From Fimbriimonadales bacterium (GTDB lineage: Bacteria > Armatimonadota > Fimbriimonadia > Fimbriimonadales > ATM1), in contig JAHCHL010000007.1 in NCBI GenBank assembly GCA_026129745.1, forward strand, positions 62,001-126,000: a DNA stretch of 64,000 nucleotides. Reading direction: 5' to 3'. Under the pieces are notes generated by a model. The model saw nothing but the letters and a program-made list of their open reading frames with translations, was not told the DNA's origin and did not search any database. Each line of letters begins with the position of its first letter. The first letter of the stretch is position 1. Position numbers and translations under genes: made by a program. This document shows positions 44,218 to 53,297 of the stretch, piece by piece.

Positions 44218-47120
44218 GGGTTCACCTCTCCGAAGTAGAACAACTTCGTGCCTACCGGCAACTTCGGCATGGGTGGAAGTTCTCGACCAAAGGCATCGAT
44301 TCGAATCGACGGTGCCAAGGTTGGGTCGAAAGAACCTCCGACTCTTCCGGTTATCAGAACTGGGTCGTAGCTGATGAACAAGTTTGGAACGTAGTTTGTC
44401 GATCCGTTCGGATTGTGTTGGTTAGGAATACGAATTCCGGAACCACCGTATTCCACCGGCATCCAACCCCACTTGCGGAGCCACTCCGCCTGGTCCGCCA
44501 TCGATGCTGGGAAGTTTTCGCTTACACTTCCGACGATATTGATTCGAATGTTAAGTGGCTCCCCATAGAATGGGAAGTCTTCTCTTGCACCGAACTGTGC
44601 GAACCGGTCTGCCGCATTGACGAACGCATCGCGCCTGTCGTTTGGATTCCAATTGAACCAGGGTCCAGGCAGAACGTAGAACGAACCTTCTTGTGCGTAA
44701 AGCATCGCTTCGATTCGAACGTCGAACGGTTGAATCGCAAAGCGGCTGATCGCGAGATCGTGCTGACCGCCACTTGGTGCGACTGTGTTGTCGAGCTTCA
44801 ATTCGAATTCGTTTTCTGAACCTTCAGCGAACAGCGTGTAGCTTCCGGACGCCGGGAAGATTCGATGAGCGCGCTTTTCGAAACTCGGAAGAATCTGGAA
44901 CGTGTAACCAAGTCCGTATGTCGGAATGGGGTCCTGCGCCGGATAGAACGGCGCCGCTGCGTTCGGTGGGTTGAGTGCCGCGAACAGGTATTCAGGATTC
45001 GGGAATCCGAGCGGATTGATCAGCAAGTTGAAGAACGACGCTCCCGCTTGCGATGAGTTACCGCCGCTTGCGGCCAGGAACAGTCCTGGGTAGAACTGAT
45101 CGCCACCATTCGGGAACGTGTAGCCCTGCAGATATGACAAGCTCGTTGTCGGATCGATGATGAATTGCGTTCCGAATAGGAACGAATTGTTCGTTGTTAC
45201 TGGGATGTAGTAAGGATTATCAGGACTTGTTCCGAATCGGTCGAAGTTGTTGGGGCTCGAATCGAATTGATTGGTGAAGAACTGCGTCGTATTGACAACG
45301 ACGTTCTGCCTTGCAAGAACAGCGAGCGTTGAGAAATTCGCGCCCTTCACCACGCTTCCTTCAACGAATGCGTTGGCCATTGAGACGATGGTGATTTGTG
45401 CATTGGTTGGAATGACACCGCGGACACGCACATTGCCTTCGAAGAATAGGACGCCATTGAAGATGGGACCTTGATCGAAGTCACTTTGCGATGGAACCGC
45501 GAAGTTCACGACGCCCGGAGTCAGTTCATTGATGATGTGGACGAGATTGTCGTTTCCTATTCCGAGCTTGAATGTCAACTCATGTCGATTCGTATTTGCG
45601 CCAGCGTAGTCGCGCCACGTGTCCGGCGTTCCTCCGCTCGGAGTGCGCTGTTCGCGTGTGATCGTAAAACCACCGAGTTCGGCAGTTGCTCCGTTGCGGT
45701 CTGCAAACAGCTGGACATGTGAAGCCCGAGGAGTGAAGTACGGTCCATTCCATGCTCCCGAGTTCGAGTTGTTCGGGTTCATGATGTCGTAGCGCAGACT
45801 GCGATCGCCGTCTTGCGAATCGTCGTAAGTATCGTTTCGGTTATCGACGTAAACGCCTCTGCCGTAACCAAGCCTTCCGAGATTGAATTGTGAGCCGAGC
45901 GGTCCGACAACGAGTCCGCTATCGCGCGTCGCCAATCGGAATCGGACTTGGTTCGTGTTGGGATCGACTTCGTCGACAAGCGGCGGGTCCTTTTTGGGAA
46001 CCATTCGCGGATAGCCTTCAGCATCAGCCTGTTCGCGAATGTCGCGCAAAACTCCGCCGGCGGTTGTGAAGTTTGGATTCGCGCTTGCGACTGCGTTCAC
46101 TGGGTTGTTGATTTCGCTTCCTGCTTGTGCGCTGATGCGATTGATGAGGAGAGAACTGTTCGCGTCTGCGAATTTCAGATCGCCATAGATGTTGATTTGA
46201 TCGCCGAGGTCGGAGTGCAGAAACGCTTCAACGTCGCCATGAATAAGCAGGTCGCCATTGACGTACATTGGACCGCCGAGCGTTATCAGATTGCCAGGAT
46301 AAAGGCCCGCAGGTGTCGGGGATTGAAATCCGCCCCAGATCATCGGAACGGCAACAGGCGTTCCGTTGTAATTCGCTCCAAAGTTCGCGGGAATGCCGAG
46401 TTCGATGGGCGCAGTTCGATTGTCTTTGTTGTGGATGTATCGAGCGGATTCCATCGTGCCGATCGATGCGATGGCGGTGAGCTGCCTGGCTCGTTGCTGA
46501 TTCGGGACACGCGCGGAAGTCGGATCGTTCGGATTGAAGACACCGGGTCTACCGACAGAGTCGATTATTGTATAGGCGCGATACTTCGCTGGCTGGGAAA
46601 GCGGTGTTGCGATATTGCCCGTAAACAGCGCCAGTCCGCTCGGCCCGAATCGAACTCGAATCAATGCACGGCCGTTGCGGTAATTGATTCGGGTGTAGCA
46701 GCCAAGGCCATCCGGTCCGCCGCGATCGTTGGGATCATTTAGCACGGGATCGACCTGGCGCCGAAGCCAATAGTAGTCAGGGTCAGGATTCGATGCAGCG
46801 GGATCTTCCGGATCGCTGTTAGGTCCGAGGCCCGGAGGACGAGTTGGATCGACATCAGCAGGGACAGGAATCGGAGGTTGCGGCCTCCAGTCTGCTCCGT
46901 CTTCTGAGAATCTCAGCTGTGCGAAGCTGTATCGTACGCCAGCTTTTGCAAGTTCATTTGCGAGCGCGTCTTCGGATCCAAATCTCGCGGTTATCGAAGA
47001 ACCAGCGACGATTCTTATGAAGACGAGTCCAAGGATTCCAAGAACGAACAGGATCGAGAGCGAAACGACCAAGATCGTTCCGCGATTCGTCCGTTTATTG
47101 CGTATCGTTTTCTCTCTCAT
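44214..47120 (-). CDS. Oversized PilX-like pilus assembly protein
   Basis: The 968-aa protein begins with a basic N-terminus (MREKTIRNKRTNRG) and one hydrophobic helix (TILVVSLSILFVLGILGLVF), the layout of PilX-type minor pilins (RGxxLVxxLxxLxxL). The remaining 900 residues are beta-rich with no recognised domain apart from repeated NPNDPTS-like low-complexity stretches. Ordinary PilX is about 170-200 aa, so this is several times larger. It lies 5 bp after the PilW-like gene and overlaps the 1516-aa gene. Confidence 0.72.
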   Translation of the reverse strand: MREKTIRNKRTNRGTILVVSLSILFVLGILGLVFIRIVAGSSITARFGSEDALANELAKAGVRYSFAQLRFSEDGADWRPQPPIPVPADVDPTRPPGLGPNSDPEDPAASNPDPDYYWLRRQVDPVLNDPNDRGGPDGLGCYTRINYRNGRALIRVRFGPSGLALFTGNIATPLSQPAKYRAYTIIDSVGRPGVFNPNDPTSARVPNQQRARQLTAIASIGTMESARYIHNKDNRTAPIELGIPANFGANYNGTPVAVPMIWGGFQSPTPAGLYPGNLITLGGPMYVNGDLLIHGDVEAFLHSDLGDQINIYGDLKFADANSSLLINRISAQAGSEINNPVNAVASANPNFTTAGGVLRDIREQADAEGYPRMVPKKDPPLVDEVDPNTNQVRFRLATRDSGLVVGPLGSQFNLGRLGYGRGVYVDNRNDTYDDSQDGDRSLRYDIMNPNNSNSGAWNGPYFTPRASHVQLFADRNGATAELGGFTITREQRTPSGGTPDTWRDYAGANTNRHELTFKLGIGNDNLVHIINELTPGVVNFAVPSQSDFDQGPIFNGVLFFEGNVRVRGVIPTNAQITIVSMANAFVEGSVVKGANFSTLAVLARQNVVVNTTQFFTNQFDSSPNNFDRFGTSPDNPYYIPVTTNNSFLFGTQFIIDPTTSLSYLQGYTFPNGGDQFYPGLFLAASGGNSSQAGASFFNLLINPLGFPNPEYLFAALNPPNAAAPFYPAQDPIPTYGLGYTFQILPSFEKRAHRIFPASGSYTLFAEGSENEFELKLDNTVAPSGGQHDLAISRFAIQPFDVRIEAMLYAQEGSFYVLPGPWFNWNPNDRRDAFVNAADRFAQFGAREDFPFYGEPLNIRINIVGSVSENFPASMADQAEWLRKWGWMPVEYGGSGIRIPNQHNPNGSTNYVPNLFISYDPVLITGRVGGSFDPTLAPSIRIDAFGRELPPMPKLPVGTKLFYFGEVNP

Positions 47121-47125
47121 CTGTC

Positions 47126-49180
47126 CTACCTAATGAAGTTGCGAACCGAGATGACTTCTTTCACGGTTACCGATTGAGCATCCGTGCCTGCAGAGCCCGG
47201 ATATCTTCTGAGCGTGAGTTCGACGGCAATCCGCTGCCCGCTGTCGTAGTCGACGGTCAGCACGTCGTTCGGATCGTTTAGTTGAAATTCGAATTCAACC
47301 GAAATGATTCCGTTAGGCGAAAGCGGAAGCGATGGATCGCTGTTGAATTCGACGTACCCCTTGCGATATCGCGGCTCGATATACGTTCGTACATCTGAGT
47401 TAATGCTCGGATCTGGCAAACCGAGAATCGTCCAGTCCGGCTGCGCGATGTCGGTGTAATTGATTTTGTATTGATTGATGCCTGGGCTTGCCGATGCGGA
47501 GACGCGAGTGTAGCGAATTGGCAATCCGAAGTTCGGCCCTGGTCTTTGATCAGGTCCAATGACAATTTCAGAACCTGGCACGATGCGTCCGTCGAGCGGG
47601 TATCCAAGCCCGGTTGCTGCGAGCGGATTGAACCAGTTGCCTCCTCCGCCCGTTGCTTGCCTGAGATCGAAGAACCTTCTTGCAAGTTGTCCAGACGGGT
47701 CTGAGGACAGTCCGGTCGGCGATGCAAGCCACCCTGTGTAAGAGGCGTTGACTGCGTCGGTCGACGTAGCCGGTGTTACACCGAGTGCGTGCAGTGCCGG
47801 GAAAGACATGATGATGCGTCCGCGCCTTGCATCGACTTTATACAGCTTGAGCGTGTTCAACGGCGCACCACCGAAGACAAAGTTGCCTATCAGTGGGTTG
47901 CCTTGTTCGGCAGCCCTCATGTATCCGCTGATATCGAATACGACATCGCCTTGGTTGTATTCATCCGTATTGGCGATTGGATCATAGTGAACGAGCTCTT
48001 GATCGAACTGTTCGAATACATTCGCTCCACCTGACGGCTGTCGCCATCGTGCGAGGAAGTAAGGCTGTCCAAGTTGCGGATTCTCTGGGAAGAATCGGAC
48101 GAGGCTGTCTTTCGTCCAGCCGATCATTTCCGTAACGTAGTACTCAGGAGCACCGCGAAGATTCGCATCGACCGCTTCGACGCCTGGTCTCGTCACTTCG
48201 TTGCCGGTACCCGGTTCGTTGTTAACGCGAAGCGCTTGGAACGTCGTCAACGGACGAACACGCGGAATGTATGTGCCTGGAATCGGCGGATACTGTTCGT
48301 AGATTGCGAGCCGAGTGGATTCGTCGATTGCGGTCACGACCATGTCGGTTCTCAAGTCTTGAGTAACGACTTCAGCGACGTTGGCCCAATTTGCTTGGCG
48401 GGCTTGGTGATCGGCGAGCGTGTCATAAAACTGATAAGGGTCTGACACGAAGAATCCCGGATCATCGATGATCGGATTGCCGTTCGGATCGATCGGGAAG
48501 AAATTCGCGTTGCCCACGTATCTGCCGAGCTGTGAGTCATAAACCCATGGTTGAACCTCTGCACGGTACAGCACGAACAGGTTTTCAAAGCCAGTCTTTG
48601 CACCGAAAATGATCGGCTCCCATGAGTTGACGTATCTCCGATTCGGTCGTGGGTCTCGAAGTCCGATGAAGTATCGAACGAGTGTTTGTCCGGGAGCGAC
48701 AGGAATGGTCACTTGGCCGATCGGACCTTTTGCGGTTGGATCGAATCTTCCAATGTACGGGTTGAACCATGTACCGCTCGCGTCGCGTGCTGCTGGATCA
48801 CCTTTAGCCGCAGGGATGATGTCGATTTTTGCGTGATGCAGATAGACGCTTCCGACTCGCGCTGCGGGATCTTCGGCGATGTCAGTCGTCGAAATTGGAG
48901 CGGGACCGCCGCCAGCGTAGACGCCGAGCGGAAGCTTGACTTCAACTGCAGCGCTTGGCAATGAATTATCGAGAACTGCGGCAGCGGTGCCGAGCTCTTT
49001 GCTGATTCGGTCCATGACCAGGCGGGCCCTGTCCTGCGCTTCCGCGTAGGCTTGGCCAGCTCGTGTCAGTCTGAAACCTTGAATAAGTGGAACCGCGAGA
49101 AGCGTCAGGATGATCGCCGTAATCGCAATGACCACGAGCAGTTCGATCAGCGTAAATCCTTTTTGCATTCTGTTCTTCAT
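47126..49180 (-). CDS. Oversized PilW-like prepilin
   Basis: The 684-aa protein has a canonical type III signal: MKNRMQKG, then FTLIELLVVIAITAIILTLL with Glu at +5. The region after it (RLVMDRISKELGTA) is PilW-like. The rest is a large beta-rich domain of unknown fold. Typical PilW is 250-350 aa. It would be cleaved at Gly8 by the PilD encoded nearby. It lies 10 bp after the PilV-like gene. Confidence 0.78.
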   Translation of the reverse strand: MKNRMQKGFTLIELLVVIAITAIILTLLAVPLIQGFRLTRAGQAYAEAQDRARLVMDRISKELGTAAAVLDNSLPSAAVEVKLPLGVYAGGGPAPISTTDIAEDPAARVGSVYLHHAKIDIIPAAKGDPAARDASGTWFNPYIGRFDPTAKGPIGQVTIPVAPGQTLVRYFIGLRDPRPNRRYVNSWEPIIFGAKTGFENLFVLYRAEVQPWVYDSQLGRYVGNANFFPIDPNGNPIIDDPGFFVSDPYQFYDTLADHQARQANWANVAEVVTQDLRTDMVVTAIDESTRLAIYEQYPPIPGTYIPRVRPLTTFQALRVNNEPGTGNEVTRPGVEAVDANLRGAPEYYVTEMIGWTKDSLVRFFPENPQLGQPYFLARWRQPSGGANVFEQFDQELVHYDPIANTDEYNQGDVVFDISGYMRAAEQGNPLIGNFVFGGAPLNTLKLYKVDARRGRIIMSFPALHALGVTPATSTDAVNASYTGWLASPTGLSSDPSGQLARRFFDLRQATGGGGNWFNPLAATGLGYPLDGRIVPGSEIVIGPDQRPGPNFGLPIRYTRVSASASPGINQYKINYTDIAQPDWTILGLPDPSINSDVRTYIEPRYRKGYVEFNSDPSLPLSPNGIISVEFEFQLNDPNDVLTVDYDSGQRIAVELTLRRYPGSAGTDAQSVTVKEVISVRNFIR

Positions 49181-49190
49181 GGTCCTGTCC

Positions 49191-51221
49191 TCAGTTCGAA
49201 TCGCGCCTCGTCAAATAGGTTTCAACCGCGACCGTGCGCCATTGCTGCGTCCAGTATTCGTGCAAGCGAAGTCTTTCTGCAATTTGCGCCGGCCCGTCGC
49301 CAGCCAGGTCGTCTTTCGTTGCCGCATTCCAGATCACTCTCGCTCGCAAGGACGTACCGCTAATTCCCCGGATCGCATAACCATAGCTTGCATAGTCAAG
49401 CGATGTCGCAGTCGGATCGATGTCACGCAAGTCGATAAATCCATAATTCGGAATGGGAAATGGGTCGCCACCGATGATCGGTCGGATTTGAAAGTCTTGG
49501 TCCCTTATCACGCGCAAGACGTTGGCTCCGTCGCGATACCAAACTTCGCGCACTGCGACTTTGCTTCCGACATCTGACGGCGGGAAGTAAATGCGTGTCG
49601 GCAAGCCGATGTTGTCAACTGGGTTCCACGCATATGCTTGTCCGACCGAAAGCGGAAGTCCATAGGTTACGCTGAATCTGCTCGGTGCTTTAAACACTTG
49701 CACTGCCCAGTCGTTTTGCGCTTGGTAAAAAACGCGGAAGTTTCGTCCGGCAGGGTTCACACCTGTGATTGCCGCTTGACCCGTTCCGACCGGAAGAATG
49801 GTAAGTCCCGCTTGGCTGAGTTCTACGTCGCTTGCGCCAGGTCCAGCAAGTGCGATCGTTCCTCGCAAGTAATCAACCTTGTAGGAGCGACCAAGCGCAG
49901 GATTGGTCGGATCGACGAATGGCAGCACGACCCCCCCCGTGTCGAGATCGACAAGGAGAACATCTTGCGTTGTCGTAAATCCGCCTAAGCCGTCTGGAAT
50001 TGGAAAGTCGAGACCGCGGTGTCGTCGCCGATCGTTTTCGATTGCATCGAAGGATTTGAGTTGATCGAGCGGGAGCTTGTGCAGCGTGGGCCGTGGGCCA
50101 AGGTTGAGAACACCTCGATCTCCTCGGAAGTCGTCACGCAAGATATGCCAATTGTAGACATCGTAATTGATCTGAGCGGTCAGCGGCACTCTTCCACCAC
50201 GGCGCCTTTCATAGAAGTTGTAGCCAGCCGGGTTGAAGAGAATCATTCCGAGCGTCGGACTGAGAACTTTGTACTCGTAAGGGTAGCTGCCTGAGAAGAC
50301 AGCCGCGTCCGGCAATCGGTCGAAGAGTCTGTTGCACTCAACCGAGAAGTCGACAAGTTCAATCCAGTCAGCGGGGTTTCCTGCGACTGCTCTCATGTCA
50401 AACGGATAGACCTCATTGTTGCCAACATCGAACAACGCTTCTCGCGGATTGCCGGCGTTCGGCGTTTCGGTAACGGTCAGAATTGCGTCGATGACGTCGA
50501 CCTTTCGGTAACCGTAGACGGGATCGTTCGCCCAATACGAGAAGTTGACTTTGTAGTTGACTGCTCTTCCCTGCACGCCGGGCAACCAAATCTGTCCGTT
50601 GTCTTCGTCGTGCCGGAACTGCCATTGCTCGAAATTTCGAATCGGATCGCCTGGATCGCGGAAGTTCCTGCGGCCGTCCATTGCCGGCCCGTACACGAGC
50701 AACAGATTTGCATCGTCGACGATCGGGCCAAAGTTGAGCGTTCGCAATCCACCGAAGTAAATGCCGACAGGCCTCGGCGCGGGAATCGTTCCGCCTTCAC
50801 CGATTACGCGTCGAAAGCGGTTCGCATCATTGTAGTAGCGATAGAAGATTTCGGTATCGGGACCGCCAGGATTGTTGATAACGATGTTTCCGTTTTCGAG
50901 TATCTCGTTGCCTCCTGGACCGAGGTCGTCTTGTCGCGAGTCCGGATCGGAGACGATAACAAGTGTCCAGTTGCCACCGATGTTTTGATAGAGGTACTGA
51001 ACGGCGAGGATTTGTTCAGGAAGATCAGACGCTTGATTTTGGAGCCTTTCGATTTCGCCGCGCGCGAGTCGCTGTGCGGTTGCATACTCAGCGGAGAGGC
51101 GAAGGGAAACGAAGCCTTTCGGATAGATCCGAATGACTGTCAAGATGCCGATCGCGAGTATCACGATCGTAACCAGCACCTCGATTAGCGTAAAGGCTCG
51201 ATTCAGTTTTTGCCGCTTCAT
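49191..51221 (-). CDS. Oversized PilV-like prepilin
   Basis: The 676-aa protein starts MKRQKLNRA with FTLIEVLVTIVILAIGILTV after the processing site. Here Ala replaces the usual Gly at -1, which PilD enzymes can accept. The following SAEYATAQRLARGEIERLQ stretch is PilV-like. The large C-terminal part has no recognised domain. ATG 51221 is chosen because AGGAG lies 8 nt upstream; the extension to 51278 has no support. A C8 tract (49931-49938, plus strand) lies inside. Confidence 0.78.
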   Translation of the reverse strand: MKRQKLNRAFTLIEVLVTIVILAIGILTVIRIYPKGFVSLRLSAEYATAQRLARGEIERLQNQASDLPEQILAVQYLYQNIGGNWTLVIVSDPDSRQDDLGPGGNEILENGNIVINNPGGPDTEIFYRYYNDANRFRRVIGEGGTIPAPRPVGIYFGGLRTLNFGPIVDDANLLLVYGPAMDGRRNFRDPGDPIRNFEQWQFRHDEDNGQIWLPGVQGRAVNYKVNFSYWANDPVYGYRKVDVIDAILTVTETPNAGNPREALFDVGNNEVYPFDMRAVAGNPADWIELVDFSVECNRLFDRLPDAAVFSGSYPYEYKVLSPTLGMILFNPAGYNFYERRRGGRVPLTAQINYDVYNWHILRDDFRGDRGVLNLGPRPTLHKLPLDQLKSFDAIENDRRRHRGLDFPIPDGLGGFTTTQDVLLVDLDTGGVVLPFVDPTNPALGRSYKVDYLRGTIALAGPGASDVELSQAGLTILPVGTGQAAITGVNPAGRNFRVFYQAQNDWAVQVFKAPSRFSVTYGLPLSVGQAYAWNPVDNIGLPTRIYFPPSDVGSKVAVREVWYRDGANVLRVIRDQDFQIRPIIGGDPFPIPNYGFIDLRDIDPTATSLDYASYGYAIRGISGTSLRARVIWNAATKDDLAGDGPAQIAERLRLHEYWTQQWRTVAVETYLTRRDSN

Positions 51222-51284
51222 TCTCTGCACTCCTGCTCGACCGAAACCCATCCTCTGGTTTCGAGAACCTCTCATCAAAGGCCG

Positions 51285-52097
51285 TTAGTTACCGCCAACC
51301 GTCCAAGACCTGTTGTAGACATCGACCGAGTCCACGTTGCGGACGTTGCCACTGAGATAAAGCACGATGTCGTTCCTATCTCGGAGCGGGACTGGGGTCG
51401 TCGTATTCGCATACCGTCGGTAATAGGTGTTCCAGGTGACGACGGTTGTATCCGCTGGTGGATCGGTGTATGCAAGTTGCCTCGGATCGTCGTTTGGTCC
51501 GCCACCGCCAAGCAATCCAAGCTGAGTCCAGAACCTCGCGTAACGAAGCTCAAATCGCGGTTGGGTTCCGAAGCAGCCTGGTCCTCTGACGGCTTGGATG
51601 TCCATCGAATCAAAAGCATAGAACCGAACTGGGTCGGTGGGGGCGTCGCCATTGATCGCGGCTGGGTTGATGCCGAGATGTTGGTAAGTGACGACAATAT
51701 TCGGTCCGAAGGCCTGGTTCGGGTTTTCTGCGTTGGTTGGCCAGCATGCCGCTACCTGCAGGCTGCGACTGCTTTGGTTCAGCGGCGAAGTGAAGGAGTC
51801 CACGTCCTTGACTCTGCTCGGAAACAGATAGGCCCTCTTCAGTTGGTTAACGTTGCGATCCTGTGCGGCGATCGGATCGTATTCCGCACAGTTGAGCAGC
51901 AAAGGAGGGTAGCCGCCCTGGCTGTTGTGATACGAAAGCAACGCCTGGGAAATGGTCGCCATCCTGCTGATGTCGGTCTGGCGCTTGGCCGCGACCTTGG
52001 CTCTGGCGAAAACTGGGAAGAGGATAGCCGTCAGGATCGCGATGATCGCGATTACGGTCAGTAGCTCAATTAGTGTAAAGCCGACTCTGCGCTTCAT
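51285..52097 (-). CDS. Type IV prepilin-like protein (FimU/GspH or pseudopilin type)
   Basis: The 270-aa protein has prepilin motif MKRRVG then FTLIELLTVIAIIAILTAIL. The helix continues with ARAKVAAKRQTDISRMATISQALLSYH, typical of pseudopilin or major pilins of several phyla with large C-terminal domains. GGAGG is 6 nt before the ATG. It is the first prepilin gene after pilD and starts the fimU-pilV-pilW-pilX-like order. Which prepilin is the major subunit cannot be told. Confidence 0.85.
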   Translation of the reverse strand: MKRRVGFTLIELLTVIAIIAILTAILFPVFARAKVAAKRQTDISRMATISQALLSYHNSQGGYPPLLLNCAEYDPIAAQDRNVNQLKRAYLFPSRVKDVDSFTSPLNQSSRSLQVAACWPTNAENPNQAFGPNIVVTYQHLGINPAAINGDAPTDPVRFYAFDSMDIQAVRGPGCFGTQPRFELRYARFWTQLGLLGGGGPNDDPRQLAYTDPPADTTVVTWNTYYRRYANTTTPVPLRDRNDIVLYLSGNVRNVDSVDVYNRSWTVGGN

Positions 52098-52158
52098 GAA
52101 TTGCCTCCGCGGATGCTGAATGTAGGACGGGACTTGCCCGGCCTATGTTCCCGCATAC

Positions 52159-53169
52159 TTACGATCCTGTCGCCCACTTCCAGTAGCTGTCGACGAGTTC
52201 GAGCAGCGGAATCTCGAAGTATGCCGCCAAAAGCGCTCCGAGTGCCAGATAGGGGCCAAAAGGAATCGTCGTGATCGTAGGTTGCCAGTCGTCTTCAGGG
52301 TTCTCCTCCGCCTGCGGTTCTTCTCCAAACCACCATTTGTCGAGCTTGGGAAACAGCTGGCCGATGGCGTCGATCGCGAGGACGTAGCCGAGCCCGCATT
52401 TGAGGAGGCTACCGATGGACTCCGGTTCCTCATCGTAGTCGCCTTCGATTTCTTCTTCCGCTTGGCCTCTCTTTCGGGCCATCACTTGAACGCCGCCTAT
52501 GATCGCTCCAACGGCTATGGCTAAACCGAAAGACAGGAGCGCGGGTGCTACGAAGATCACGGCACCAATCCCCCGTGCGAGCTTGATGTCGCCGTGGCCC
52601 ATGGCGTCTTTCTGGAAGAACAGCCGCCCGAGAAATGCGACGCCCCATAGAGCGAGGGTGCCAACAAGTGCTCCGGCTATCGCCGAGGGTATTCCCCATG
52701 TGAATGCGATTGGGCTGTTTGCATAGATCAGCCAGACGTTGTAAAGCAGGCCAATGAGGAGGAGCCAAGCGTTGATCGAGTCGGGAATGATGTACCAGGC
52801 GATGTCGATGAAGATCGCCGCGATGAGCAGCGACCCGAAGATGGCCAACACGATGAACCGAACCGGGTCCTCATTGGCGACCAAGTTCTGCCACCAGAAC
52901 CCTGCCCAGACTGCTCCCGTGAAGATCTCGACCCAAAAGTATCGCCATGAAACGGGTTTCTTGCAGTACCTGCACCTTCGGCCGCTCAAAAGGAAGCTGA
53001 ACAGCGGGAAGAGGTCCGGCACACCAAGCCTGTGATTGCAATTCGGGCAATGCGATGGTGGTTGCCAAAGGGACATGCCTTTGGGCAATCGGTAGATGAC
53101 GACATTCAAGAAGCTGCCGATCGCAGCGCCGATATAGAAGCCAATGACTACCGTCCACTCGGCAAACAT
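52159..53169 (-). CDS. pilD: Prepilin peptidase / N-methyltransferase
   Basis: The 336-aa polytopic membrane protein has an N-terminal four-cysteine zinc motif (CPNC...CRYC) of the methyltransferase domain. The aspartyl-protease residues are in DIAWYIIPD and GHGDIKLARG (GxGD type). It cleaves and methylates prepilins. It carries an acidic cytosolic insertion (EEEIEGDYDEEPES) in the C-terminal half, which is longer than usual. Confidence 0.93.
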   Translation of the reverse strand: MFAEWTVVIGFYIGAAIGSFLNVVIYRLPKGMSLWQPPSHCPNCNHRLGVPDLFPLFSFLLSGRRCRYCKKPVSWRYFWVEIFTGAVWAGFWWQNLVANEDPVRFIVLAIFGSLLIAAIFIDIAWYIIPDSINAWLLLIGLLYNVWLIYANSPIAFTWGIPSAIAGALVGTLALWGVAFLGRLFFQKDAMGHGDIKLARGIGAVIFVAPALLSFGLAIAVGAIIGGVQVMARKRGQAEEEIEGDYDEEPESIGSLLKCGLGYVLAIDAIGQLFPKLDKWWFGEEPQAEENPEDDWQPTITTIPFGPYLALGALLAAYFEIPLLELVDSYWKWATGS

Positions 53170-53297
53170 CCTGGTTAGGGACGGATTACGATTGAGGTCA
53201 GGCTCGGATCAGTTACAAATGTCCAAATTCTCCCCAAATCAAGGAATCAGCGCGCCCCAACTCAAGCATTAGGGCGCGCCGTTTCGACATTCCAGGC

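Noticed and set aside
33307-47120. Many antisense ORFs of 60-265 codons within the giant pilus genes
   Set aside because: They lack ribosome sites, recognisable domains and signal peptides, and lie wholly inside well-supported genes.
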